A stretch of DNA of 64,000 bases, taken from contig NW_020954569.1 of the NCBI RefSeq assembly GCF_900497805.2, positions 22,940,755-23,004,754 of the forward strand, read 5' to 3'. This document shows, in pieces, positions 33,267 to 43,405 of this stretch. The DNA is from Vombatus ursinus (lineage: Eukaryota; Chordata; Mammalia; Diprotodontia; Vombatidae). How positions within the stretch are numbered: the first letter of the stretch is position 1; each line of letters begins with the position of its first letter. The translations under genes and the position numbers were made by a program. The notes below the pieces were generated by a model that worked only from the letters and a program-made list of their open reading frames with translations, was not told the origin of the DNA and did not search any database.

Positions 33267-35324
33267 TGAGCTAATATAATAAAAATGACAATTCTACCTA
33301 AGCTAATTTACTTATTCAGTGCCATACCAATCAAGCTACCAACCAATTATTTTATAGAGTTAGAACAAATAATAACAAGATTCTTTTGGAAGAACAAAAG
33401 GTCCAGAATATCAAGAGAACTAGTGAAAAGAAATGCAAGGGAAGGTTGCCTAGCCATTCCAGATCTTAAATTGTATTATAAAGCAGCAATCATCAAAACT
33501 GCTTGGTACTGGCTAAGAAATAGAGTGGTGGATCAGTGGAATAGGTTAAGTATGCAAGACACAGTAGTCAATGACTGTAGTAATATAGTATTTGATAAAC
33601 CCAAAGACCCCAGTTTCTGGGATGAGAACCCACTCTTTGAAAAAAACTGCTGGGAAAACCGGAAAAGAGTATGGCAGAAACTAGGCATAGACCAACATCT
33701 CACACCGTATACCAAAATAAAGTCAAAATGGGTACATGATTTAGATATAAAGGCTGATACTATAAGCAAACTGAGAGAGCAAGGAATAGTTTACCTGTCA
33801 GATTTATGGAGAACAGAAGAATTCATGACCAAACAGTAGATAGTGAACATTATGAAAAGCAAAATATATAATTTTGATTATATTAAATTGAAAAGTTTTT
33901 GCACAAACAAAGCCAATGCAACTAAGATTAGAAGGAAGGTAGAAAATTGGGAAAGAATTTTTACAACCAGTCTCTCTGATAAGGGCCTTATTTCTAAAAT
34001 ATATAGAGAATTAAGTCAAATTTATAAGAACACAAGCCATTCCCCAATTGATAAGTGGTCAAAGGATATGAACAGACAGTTGTCAGATGAAGAAATTAAA
34101 GCCATCTTTAGTCATATGAAAAAATTCTCTAAATCACTATTGATTAGAGAAATGCAAATCAAAACAACTCTGAGGTACCACATCACACCCATCAGAATGG
34201 GCAACATGACAAAACAGGAAAATTATAAATGTTGGAGAAGATGTGGGAAAATTGGAACACTAATTCATTGTTGGTGGAGTTGTGAAATGATCCAACCATT
34301 TTGGAGAGCAATTTGGAACTATGCCCAAAGGGCATACCCTTTGACCCAGCAATAGCACTTCTAGGGCTATATCCCAAAGACATCACACAAATGGGAAAAG
34401 GACCTACATGTACAAAAATATTCATAGCAGCTCTTTCTGTGGTGGCAAAGAATTGGAAATCAAGAGGATGCCCATCAATTGGGGAATGGCTGAACAAGTT
34501 GTGCTATATGAATGTGATGGAATACTATTATGCTATAAGAAATGATGAACAGGGGATGGAGCCAAGATGGCAGAGGGAAAGCAGTTACTTGCTAGAGCTG
34601 TCCCCCAAACCCCTCCAAATACCTATAAAAAATGGCTCTAAACAAATTCTAAAGCAGTAGAACCCACAAAAAAAACCAGAGTAAAACAAATTTCCAGCCC
34701 AAGACAACCTGGATGGCTGATCAGAAAGGTATATCGCTCTGGGCTGGGAGAGGAGTACAGTGCAGCATGAGCGTGCAGGCCGCAGCGACCCTGGACCAGG
34801 CCTCGGAAGACTGAATTGCGGGCAACTGTGGCAGTTTCCAGACTTCTCAACCCACGAACGCCAAAGACAACTTAGAAGGTCAGTGGGAAAAGTATGTTAC
34901 TGAGGTGAGAGAAGAAGCTAGGTCTCAGCTGCCCCAAGGGCAGTGGCTGGCTTCTGAGCTTCTGGCCCACAGACTGAGGGGGAATCAAGTGGCTGATCAG
35001 AGGGAGATTGCAAGGATCTCTTTGCCAGGGCTGAGGCAGGAATCTCTTGCTTTACCAGTGCTTGGATCTAGGTCACAGTTTGGAGGGGCGGTCCTGGGGT
35101 GAGGAGGAGCGCTGGCGTGGTGGAGCTTATTGTGGTGGTGGTAGAGAGAAAACACCTCACCCCTTATCATAGCACCTTGGAAGAACTGACACTTTTCAGG
35201 TCCCTAGAAGTATCTCTGAAAACAGCTGTACAAACCCCCAAAGCTTGGGACAGTACATTCTCCACATTGGAAATAGACTCTTGCCTGAACAAAGAGTTTA
35301 AAACTCAAATAATTGGTTGGGATC

Positions 35325-36404
35325 ATGAGCAAGCAGCAGAAAAAGAGTCAGACTATATTATCTTACTTTGGTGACAAAGAAGATCAAAACATACAACCAG
35401 AAGAAGAAAACAAAGTCAAAGCTCCTACATCCAAAACTTCTAAGAAAAATACGAATCAGTCCCAGGCCTTGGAAGAGCTCAAAAGGGATTTTGAGAAGCA
35501 AGTAAGAGAAGTAGAGGAAAAACTGGGAAGAGAAATGAGAGTGATGCAAGAAAATCATGAAAAGCAAGTTAACAGCTTGCTAAAGGAGACCCCAAAAAAT
35601 ACTGAAGAAAATAACACCTTAAAAAATAGCCTAACCCAAATGGCAAAAGAGGTCTAAAAAGCCAATGAAGACAAGAATGCCCTAAAAAGCAAAATTGGAC
35701 AAAAGGAAAAGGAAGTCCAAAAGATTACTGAAGAAAATACTTCCTTAAAAATTAGAATAGAGCAATTGGAAGCTAGTGACTTTATGAGAAATCAAGACAC
35801 TGTAAAACAAATCCAAAAGAATGAAAAATTAGAAAACAATGTGAAATATCTCCTTGGAAAAACAACTGACCTGGAAAATAGATCCAGGAGAGAGAATTTA
35901 AAAATTATTGGACTATCTGAAAGCCATGATCAAAAAAAGAGCCTAGACATCATCTTTCAAGAAATGATCAAGGAAAACTGCCCTGATATTTTAGAACCAG
36001 AGGGCAAAATAGAAATTGAAAGAATCCACCGATCTCCTCCTGAAAGAGATCCCCAAAAGAAAACTCCTAGGAATATTGTAGTCAAATTCCAGAGTTCCCA
36101 GGTCAAGGAGAAAATATTACAAGCAGCCAGAAGGAAACAATTCAAGCATTGTGGAAACACAATCAGGATAACACAAGATTTTTCTTCTACATTAAGGGAC
36201 CGCAGGGCATGGAATATAATATTCCGCAGGGCAAAGGAGATAGGATTACAATCAAGAATCACCTACCCAGCAAAACTGAGTATAATTCTTCAGGGGAAAA
36301 AATGGTTATTCAGTGAAATAAAGGACTTTCAAGCATTCTTGATGGAAAGACCAGAGTTGAATAGAAAATTTGACTTTCCAATAAAAGACTCAAGTGGAAC
36401 ATGA
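35325..36404 (+). pseudogene. Half-L1 ORF1p, one in-frame stop
   Basis: Reading from MSKQQKKSQTILSYFGDKED at 35325, the frame stays the same to the TGA at 36402-36404, about 359 codons, broken only by a TAA at 35655-35657. Residues about 45-160 are coiled coil (QALEELKRDFEKQVREVEE and on). The RRM-like and C-terminal domains follow: KTTDLENRSRRENLKIIGLS, IERIHRSPPERD, TPRNIVVKFQSS, ILQAARRKQFKH, RAKEIGLQSRITYPAKLS. It is clearly homologous to the ORF1p at 29223-30258 but lacks its 18-residue triple repeat. An alternative start ten codons upstream cannot be excluded, but MSK matches the family. Confidence 0.92.
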
Positions 36405-36545
36405 AGAGGTAAACATGAAAGAGAAATCATAAGAGACTTATTAAGGTTGAACTGTTTACATTCCTGCATGGAAAGATGATATTTGTAACTCATGAGACCT
36501 TTGTCAGTATTAGGGTAGTTGGAGGGAAAAAATTATGTGTATGTA

Positions 36546-36590
36546 TATAGATAGATAGATAGATGGATAGATGGATAGATAGATAGATAG
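36546..36590. repeat. (GATA)n run inside the half-L1
   Basis: ATAGATAGATAG units with GATGG interruptions in the spacer after ORF1. Confidence 0.9.
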
Positions 36591-38194
36591 AGGGCACAGG
36601 GCGAGTTGAAGATGAAGGGGTCATATCTGGAGAATAAAATTAAAGGGTGAGAGAGGATTATACTAGGAGAAGGAGAAAAGGGAAGGTAGAATTGGGTAAA
36701 TTATCTCACAAAAAAAACAGAAAAGAACAGGCTTTTACATTGGAGGGGAACCAGGGGGAAGGTGACAGGAAATGAGTGAATCTTATTCTCATAGGATTTG
36801 ACTTAAGGAGGGTATAACATACACACTCAGTTGGGTATGGAAATTTGTCTTACCCTACAGGAAAATAGGAGGGGAAGGGGTCAACAGAGTAGGGGATGAT
36901 AGCGAGGAGGGCAGATTGGGAAAGGGGGTAATCAGAAGCAAATGCTTCTGAGGAGGGACAGAGTCAAAAGAAAGAATAGAATAAATGGGGGGGTGGGATA
37001 GGATTAAGAGAAATAGAGTTAGTTTTTCATAGCATGTCTACTATGGAAGTGTTTTGCATAACTGTACATGTATAGCCTATATTGAGTTGCTTGCCTTTTC
37101 AATAAGGGTGGGTGGGGAGGGAGGAAGGGAGAAAATTTGGAACCCAAAGTTCAAAAACCACATGTTCAAAAAAAAATGTTTTCACATGCAACTGGGAAAT
37201 AAGAAATACAGGAAATGGGGCACAGAAATCTATCCTGCCCTACAGGAAAATAGAAGGGTAAGCAGGGGAGAGATAGCAGGGAAAGGAGACTAGGGGAAGG
37301 GGTATTCAGAATGCATGACATCTTGGGGTGGGGGGAGGAGCAAGATGGGGTGAAAATTTGGAACTCAAAATCTTGTGGAAGTAAATGTTGAAAACTAAAA
37401 AGAAAAAAGAAAAAGAAAAAAAAGAAAAAAAAGAAATGATGAGCAGGCTGACTTCAGAAAAACCTGTAAAGACTTGTATGGTCCGATGCTGAGTGAAGTG
37501 AGCAGAACCAAGAGAACGTTGTACACAATTGTGTGATGACTAATATTGATAAACTTAACCCTTCCTGGCAATATAAGGATCTAAGACATCTCCAGAGGCC
37601 TTGTGATGGAAAATGCTATCCACACCCAAAGAAAGAACTATGGAAGCCTAATTGTTATTTTTTTTCTCTTTTGTTGACTTTTGTTTCCTCTTTCTGATGA
37701 TTCCTCCTATTGATTTTAATTTCTACTTACAACATCACTAATGTGAAATTATGTTTAAAATGAATGTAAATGTATAGCCTTTATCAGATTGTATGCCGTC
37801 TGGGGGAGAGTGGTGGGGAGAAAGGGGGAGAAAAATTTTAAACACAAAAGCATATGGAAGTGATTATTGATAAATCAAAAAAATTTAATAAAAAAAAAAG
37901 AAAAAAAGGGCCAGGGTCTCCCACTGCATCCAGGGCCATCAACAGTCGTCCTGACCTATATCTTGCCACTGGACTCAGTTGACTCTGGAGGATATAGTGA
38001 GGCTGATGACTTTGCACAACCCTGCCTCACTTATATTCAATTCATTTTCAAATCAGGACATCACCCTCCTGATCTTTGAGAATGAAGAACAAACAATAAA
38101 CATGAAGCAAAATAGAAATTTGACCTCAGTTGTTTTGACAAGGAAAAGAATTGACATTACTGAAAATGTTCGTGGACTAGGTGAGTTTTCCTCT

Positions 38195-38460
38195 TAGAAT
38201 CATAGAATTGCAGATATAGAGATGCAAAGGAAATTAGAAATCATATAGTGCAGAGGTCAGCACACTAAATCCTGAAGGCCAAATCTAGCCCACAGCTTTT
38301 TTTTATATATACTGTGAGTTGGGAATGTTTTTGTGTTTTGTTTTTTACATTTTAAAATAAAATTCCATAGTTTAGCAGCCCTTGACCCAGTCCAGCATCT
38401 TCTATTTCACCTATATGGAACCTGAGACTCAGAGGGGCTCTAAAATACCTTGTACCTCTA
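38195..38460 (-). mobile_element. MIR3-type SINE, antisense, split by a hAT element
   Basis: AGAATCATAGAATTGCAGAT, GGAAATTAGAAATCATATAG on the left and CCAGTCCAGCATCTTCTATT, GGAACCTGAGACTCAGAGGG on the right join into the reverse MIR3 order when 38251-38384 is left out. Confidence 0.65.
38251..38384. mobile_element. MER5-like hAT DNA transposon fossil
   Basis: The left end CAGAGGTCAGCACACT and right end AGTTTAGCAGCCCTTG are imperfect inverted repeats of the hAT/Charlie MER5 kind. GGCCAAATCTAGCCCACAG follows the left end. The eight bases before it (ATATAGTG) and after it (ACCCAGTC) could be a worn 8-bp target duplication. Non-coding. Confidence 0.62.
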
Positions 38461-38788
38461 TACTCTATAGTATACTATAGAATAGCTAAAGAAGTAAGCA
38501 TTCTCCCATCTTTCCTGTTTCTCTTTACCTATCCAAATCCTGGTCACACTTTATTTTTTTTTAATTTTTAAAAAAAAATTTTTTTAAATATTTATTTTGT
38601 TTTTAATTTATGGACAAGCATTTCAATAACATAGTATTATTTTTAAAAATAAAAAGGTGATCACACATGAATCTGCAAATTTATTATGTACAATTTGCTC
38701 TACATTTTAAATATATAATAAAGCTATCATGTAAATTTTTTTTCTTCCCTTCTCCCTTCCCTGTCCTAGAGATGGCTACCATTAACAC

Positions 38789-38790
38789 AA

Positions 38791-38824
<34 letters not shown>

Positions 38825-38900
38825 ATGTATGTATGTATATATACATATATATGTATGTGTGTATATAATCATTATATATATATATATATATATATGTGTA
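38789..38900. repeat. (TA)n/(TG)n low-complexity tract
   Basis: ATATAT, GTGTGTGT, GTATGTAT and ATATAT blocks in succession. The YIYIYI-type frames are artefacts. Confidence 0.95.
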
Positions 38901-39089
38901 TAATCATTCTGATTCTCAGTTCTTTCTTTGGGTGCAGATAGTGTCTTCCTTCAGTTGTCTTTTGTAGTTAATTTGGGTATTTAAAAGTCAAAATTACTTA
39001 TTTGCTCAAAGTTTTTCTTAAAACAATATTGCTCTTACTGTATATAATGTTCTCTTGGTTCTATTCATTTCACACTTCATTATTTCGTG

Positions 39090-39370
39090 CAAGGCTATAC
39101 ACGTTTTTCTAAGACCCAGCTCAAGGTTCACACCTTTCATGAAGTTTTAACCAATCACACTAGGCACATCAATCTCTCTTCTCATTATATAATTTCCAAT
39201 AACTCAGATTTTCTGCACAATGCATTAGGTACCCTGAATCATGTGTTATATCATCTTAGTAATTCTATGTATTATTGCTTTATGATTTTACATGTAACAC
39301 TACCTCTCCCACCTGCTATATATAGGATGTATACAGTACTTGGCACAAAGGCTGAATTAATGACAGAACA
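39090..39370 (+). mobile_element. LINE L2 3' region
   Basis: AAGACCCAGCTCAAGGTTCA, CATGAAGTTTTAACCAATCA and a CAGTACTTGGCACAAAGGCT end show the sense L2 3' order. The 99-codon frame here is incidental. Confidence 0.58.
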
Positions 39371-39559
39371 AGACGAACCTAATTGACCTTAATATATTCA
39401 CACAGCTCGAGAGTCACATGGGTGCCAAATTCAGAGCGCCATATAACTGTGTCAGTGAGATAGGTACTACTACATTCCTCAGTCTCACATGATCTGCTAT
39501 GACACATGTAAAGCTATATTCTACTTGAATAGAATCATTTCTTATATTTTGATACTTAG

Positions 39560-39712
39560 ACAATTTTGGGGGGGGCAATTGGGGTTAAGTGACTTGTCCA
39601 GGGTCACACAGCTAGTAAGTGTCAAGTGTTTGGTCTGAGGCCAGATTTGAACTCAGGTCCTCCTGACTTCAGGGCCGGTGCTCTATCCACTGCGCCACCT
39701 AACTACCCCAAT
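39560..39712 (-). mobile_element. tRNA-derived SINE (WSINE1-like), antisense, well preserved
   Basis: GGGGCAATTGGGGTTAAGTG, ACTTGTCCAGGGTCACACAG, CTAGTAAGTGTCAAGTG, CTGAGGCCAGATTTGAACTC, AGGTCCTCCTGACTTCAGGG, GGTGCTCTATCCACTGCGCC and ACCTAACTACC. This is the least diverged SINE in the window and supports a marsupial origin. The pol III boxes read on the minus strand. Confidence 0.93.
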
Positions 39713-40305
39713 AAATTTTTTCTTATTGAGTGCAGAGGGTGTCTTTCTTCCACCAGCACAGATCACAGCACCTCCACACTTTTTCTCCTGGATAATTCTT
39801 GTCTGAGCTGTCTCAGAAATCATCCATAAGAGACCCACCTGAAGCACTAGCTTTGGTTCCTTCAATATCTCTAGAGTACCAATGTAACACCCAGGTTGCC
39901 CATTTGTTTTCACTCATTCTTTCTACCAGATCAACCCATTTTCCTTTGCAGTCACATGCTGCCCTCAATAATGTCTTTCATGCCACTTCTGGAATGTCAT
40001 TTCTAGCTATACACCACAGCCTGTTTATGCCCACCATGCAGTCTTCCATTGCTTTATGGGTCACTGACAATTTTCATTCTTTCAAGATTGGAGATTTCTA
40101 TGATTTATAACCATACAGTATCACCAGGAGAATACTGATGTTAAAAGTAATCATTATATTAATCAAGAACATTTTAATAGGTGTGTTATCTTTGAATTGC
40201 TGAGAGGATTCCTAAAATACCCCCACAAACCCATATTTACTAAAATACTATAATTTAATAAAGACAATTGTATGTTTGCCTTTAATTCAATTCAATAAAT
40301 CCTGA
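39713..40305. other. No recognisable feature
   Basis: A 103-codon frame (39799-40110) lacks recognised motifs and shows no sign of being an exon. Confidence 0.4.
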
Positions 40306-40309
40306 ATTT

Positions 40310-40455
40310 GACACAGCATGGAAAAGCCACTTTATTTCTCTGAGGCTGTTTCCTCATCTATAAAAAGAGGAGAATATTAATGGTACTACATACATCACAG
40401 GGATATTGTGAGGAAACCTTAAAAGTGTTATACAAAATGAGAGATTAATAAAAAT
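40310..40455 (+). mobile_element. MIR-type SINE fragment
   Basis: TTCTCTGAGGCTGTTTCCTC, ATCTATAAAAAGAGGAGAAT, CATCACAGGGATATTGTGAG and AAAAGTGTTATACAAAATGA follow the sense MIR 3' half. Confidence 0.7.
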
Positions 40456-40754
40456 TAATATTTATGTAATCCAGTTTCCACCCTGTGTAGATGGGGCCAA
40501 GATTTCATTCAAAATCTACTCTGTTAGCAAAATGAATTTTTTTAAAAAGTTTTTTTAACAAAGAAGAAAGATAATACATTAGCCATGTAAGACTTTGAAA
40601 GTAGCCTCAATTCTGGTCCAGCAGCCAAGCAAAAGGTCCCTCTTCATATAATAAACCACCTGGAAATAATATTTCTGTGTGCTCTGAAGTCCACATGGAG
40701 ATTGTATCAGCAGAATATGTGCATAATGGCTAGGCTCATTGGCCAGTTCTTCCC

Positions 40755-40965
40755 TTTCCCCATATTTAATCAACTCAATTCAAGGCACAATGCTAGGGAG
40801 AGAATGAATAGATAAGACATAATATCTGCCCTCAAAGACTGAATATTAGAGATTGTCTAATACAGTTGAGGAAAATAGATGTCAATTGACTTGTCCAAGG
40901 CCAGAAAGCCAATTAGTGATATAACTGGGAGTGTAACACAGACCTCCTGACTCCAGGTTTAGTGT
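40755..40965 (-). mobile_element. MIR/MIR3-type SINE, antisense
   Basis: ATCTGCCCTCAAAGACTGAA, AATACAGTTGAGGAAAATAG, ATTGACTTGTCCAAGGCCAG and AGACCTCCTGACTCCAGGTT are in reverse order. It ends in a T-run. Confidence 0.68.
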
Positions 40966-41054
40966 TTTTTTTTTTTCTTTCTCTTACATTTGAATTATCG
41001 GGTTTGAGGAGGTTTGTTGTTTTAATTTTTAAGTTTTAATTTTTTTTTTGCCTG

Positions 41055-41220
41055 GAGGCAGTGTGGTATAGTAGAATAAGCTTTGGACCTGAGGTTAGAG
41101 AAGATTTAACTTTGAATCTTGTCCCAGACCCTTTTTAGCTATGTGAATTTGAATGAATCTTTTCATCCATTGGATTCTCAATTTCCTCACATGAAAAATA
41201 GGAATAATAAGGCCTATGAC
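41055..41220 (+). mobile_element. MIR-type SINE
   Basis: GGCAGTGTGGTATAGTAGAA, TTTGGACCTGAGGTTAGA, TTTAACTTTGAATCTTGTCC, AGCTATGTGAATTTGAATGA and TTCTCAATTTCCTCACATGA follow the sense order. Confidence 0.75.
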
Positions 41221-41439
41221 ATATATGCAATCCACAGGGATACCCATTTCACAATTACTCCCAGAAAAGCTATCCCATGTTCAAAATATTCTGGCTTGAA
41301 TTCACTCAAAAACTCTAAGTAACAAGCTATTCTCAGTATTTTAACATTTATTAGTTATCTAGTGACACTGGCTTGCTTATTTTCCTTGAACAAGACACTC
41401 CATCTCTTGTGTTTGGGGTTTTTTTTTTTCCTGGATGTC

Positions 41440-41745
41440 CTCCATGACTAGAATGCTGCCCCTCCACATCTCTGCCTCCTGGCCTCCCGGGGTTCCTTCA
41501 TACCCCAGCTAAAATATCACCTTCTACAGAAAGATTTTCTCAATCCTTCTTAATTCTAGTGCCTTCCTACTATTGATTAGTTCCTGTTTACCCTGCATAT
41601 TTGTACATAGCTGTTGTAATGTTACCTCCCCAATTAGACTGTGAGCTCCTCAGAGGCACAGATGGTCATTTTCCTTTATTTGTATCCCCAGCACTTAGCA
41701 CAGTGCCTGGCACATAGTAGGTGCTTAATAACTGCTTATCAATCT
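41440..41745 (+). mobile_element. LINE L2 3' region, well preserved
   Basis: TACCCCAGCTAAAATATCAC, CTTCTACAGAAAGATTTTCT, TTTGTACATAGCTGTTGTAA, TTAGACTGTGAGCTCCTCAG, TTTGTATCCCCAGCACTTAG and CACAGTGCCTGGCACATAGT, then AGGTGCTTAATAACTG. This is the canonical L2 3' terminus. Confidence 0.88.
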
Positions 41746-42030
41746 TCTAGAGACTGCTTGGAGAGGAATTTCACAGTTGGAATATTAACAGTCAAGTTAA
41801 GGTTTATAAATGGTATAAAAACTATGTTTCATAACACTCTCTGCCTCTTTTTTTTTATTACTTTCACACCATCATTGCAGAAGTGGAAAGAGATCAAACA
41901 GAGCTGAAGGCTTTTGATTTTTTCTTAGTATCATAGGTTGTCTTGACCAAAAAAATCTACAAGTAGCCAGCCTACTGGTAATGAGCCTTGCAATATTTGC
42001 CTCGAATGGTCCTTGAAAGTAGATTCAGAC

Positions 42031-43003
42031 AGGCAGTTTTTAGATGAAAAAATTAAAACTATCTATAGTCATATGAAAAAATGCTCTAAATTACTATTGA
42101 TTAGAAAAATGCAAATTAAAACAACTCTGAGGTACCACATCATACCTATCAGATTGGCTAACATGACGAAACAGGAAAATGATAAATGGAGAAGATGTGG
42201 GAAAACTGGAACACTAATGCATTGTTGGTCAAGTTGTAAACTGATCCAACCCATTTTGGAGAGCAATTTAGAATTATGTCCAAAAGGCTATAAAACTGTG
42301 CATACCCTTTGACCCAGCAATTCCTCTTCTAGGTTTGTATCCCAAAGAGATCATGCAAATGGGAAAAGGACCCACATGTACAAAAATGTTTATAGCAGCT
42401 CTTTTTTGTGATGGCCAAAAATTGGAAATTGAAGGGATGCCCATCATTTGGGTATTAGCTGAACAAGTTGTGGTATATGAATGTAATGGAATATTACTGT
42501 TCTATAAGAAATGATGAGCAGGCAGACTTCAGAAAAACCTGGAAAGACTTATATGAAACAATACTGAGTGAAGTGAGCAGACCCAGAACATTGTACAGAG
42601 TAACAAAGTTTGTGATGACCAACTTTGATAGACTTAACCCCTCTCAGCAATACAAGGATTTAAGACAATTCCAAAAGACTCATGATGGAAAATGCTATCC
42701 ACATTCAGAGAAAGAATTATGGAATCTAAATGCAGAACGAAGCATACGCCTTTCACTTTTTTTGTTTGTTTCTTCTTTCTTGTGGTTTTTCCCTTTGGTT
42801 CTAATTCTTCTTTACAACATGACTAATGTGGAAATATGTTTAATATTATTGTACATGTACAGCCTATATCAGATTGCACACCATCTTCAGGAGGGGGGAG
42901 TGCAGGGAGGGGGAGAAAATTTAGAACTCAAAATCTTACATAATTGAATGTTGAAAACGAAAAACAAATAAATAAATAAATTTTTTTAAAAAGAAAAAGA
43001 AAA
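42031..43003 (+). mobile_element. 5'-truncated L1 with target-site duplication
   Basis: Begins inside ORF2 at AGGCAGTTTTTAGATGAAAA and covers the C-terminal region (KTTLRYHIIPIRLANMTKQE, then WRRCGKTGTLMHCWSSC) and a 3' UTR with GAGAAAATTTAGAACTCAAA and an AAATAAATAAAT/A-rich end. Flanks AAAGTAGATTCAGAC (42016-42030) and AAAGTAGATACAGAC (43004-43018) are a 15-bp duplication with one mismatch. A frame change occurs near 42290. A long frame running into the 3' UTR (42468-42947) is fortuitous. A typical dead-on-arrival L1 insertion. Confidence 0.93.
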
Positions 43004-43018
43004 AAAGTAGATACAGAC

Positions 43019-43313
43019 CCTTACAATGACCATGCTCAAACCTTTCCCAACATGATAAAATTTTGGATGGCATAACCTTCAGGACTTAGGTTCCCCTTCA
43101 TGCCATGATGAGACATTAGAGTAGGATACTGTTATGTTACATGTGTTTTTGTGTTTAAAGGTGGGTAGGAGAAAATAACAAGAGCAGCAGCAAAAAGAAA
43201 AAAAAATACAGAAACCGCAGAAGAACTGTCTGTCCACAGAGCCTGGAAACAGAAATAACATTTGTTTTATTATAATAGTTTAGTGAAAAAACAATCTGTA
43301 AAACTCTGGTATA
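43019..43313. other. No recognisable feature
   Basis: Short unique stretch between the L1 and a microsatellite. Confidence 0.45.
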
Positions 43314-43405
43314 TCAATATATGTGTATATATGTACATTTATATGACTGCCTCTATATCTGTATCTATCATCTATGTCTATATTTATGTCTATATCTATT
43401 TCTTA
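43314..43405. repeat. TATA/(TCTA)n-type simple repeat
   Basis: ATATGTGTATATATG then CTATATCTGTATCTATC-type units. Confidence 0.88.

Larger units (their letters stand above)
34554..37430 (+). mobile_element. Half-L1 (HAL1-like) retrotransposon: ORF1 only
   Basis: Flanked by AAGAAATGATGAACAGG (34537-34553) and AAGAAATGATGAGCAGG (37431-37447), a 17-bp target duplication with one mismatch. It begins with the L1-like 5' UTR signature GGATGGAGCCAAGATGGCAG, carries one L1-type ORF1 (35325-36404), then runs through an inter-ORF-like spacer directly into L1-type 3' UTR sequence and an A-rich tail (37393-37430). No endonuclease or reverse transcriptase lies between. Known HAL1 elements have just this layout and are mobilised in trans by L1 ORF2p. 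At ~2.9 kb it looks complete end to end. It is younger than the L1 it interrupts. Confidence 0.87.

Noticed and set aside
42468-42947. 159-codon frame at the end of the truncated L1
   Set aside because: It is the ORF2 C-terminus running by chance into the 3' UTR; there is no new protein.
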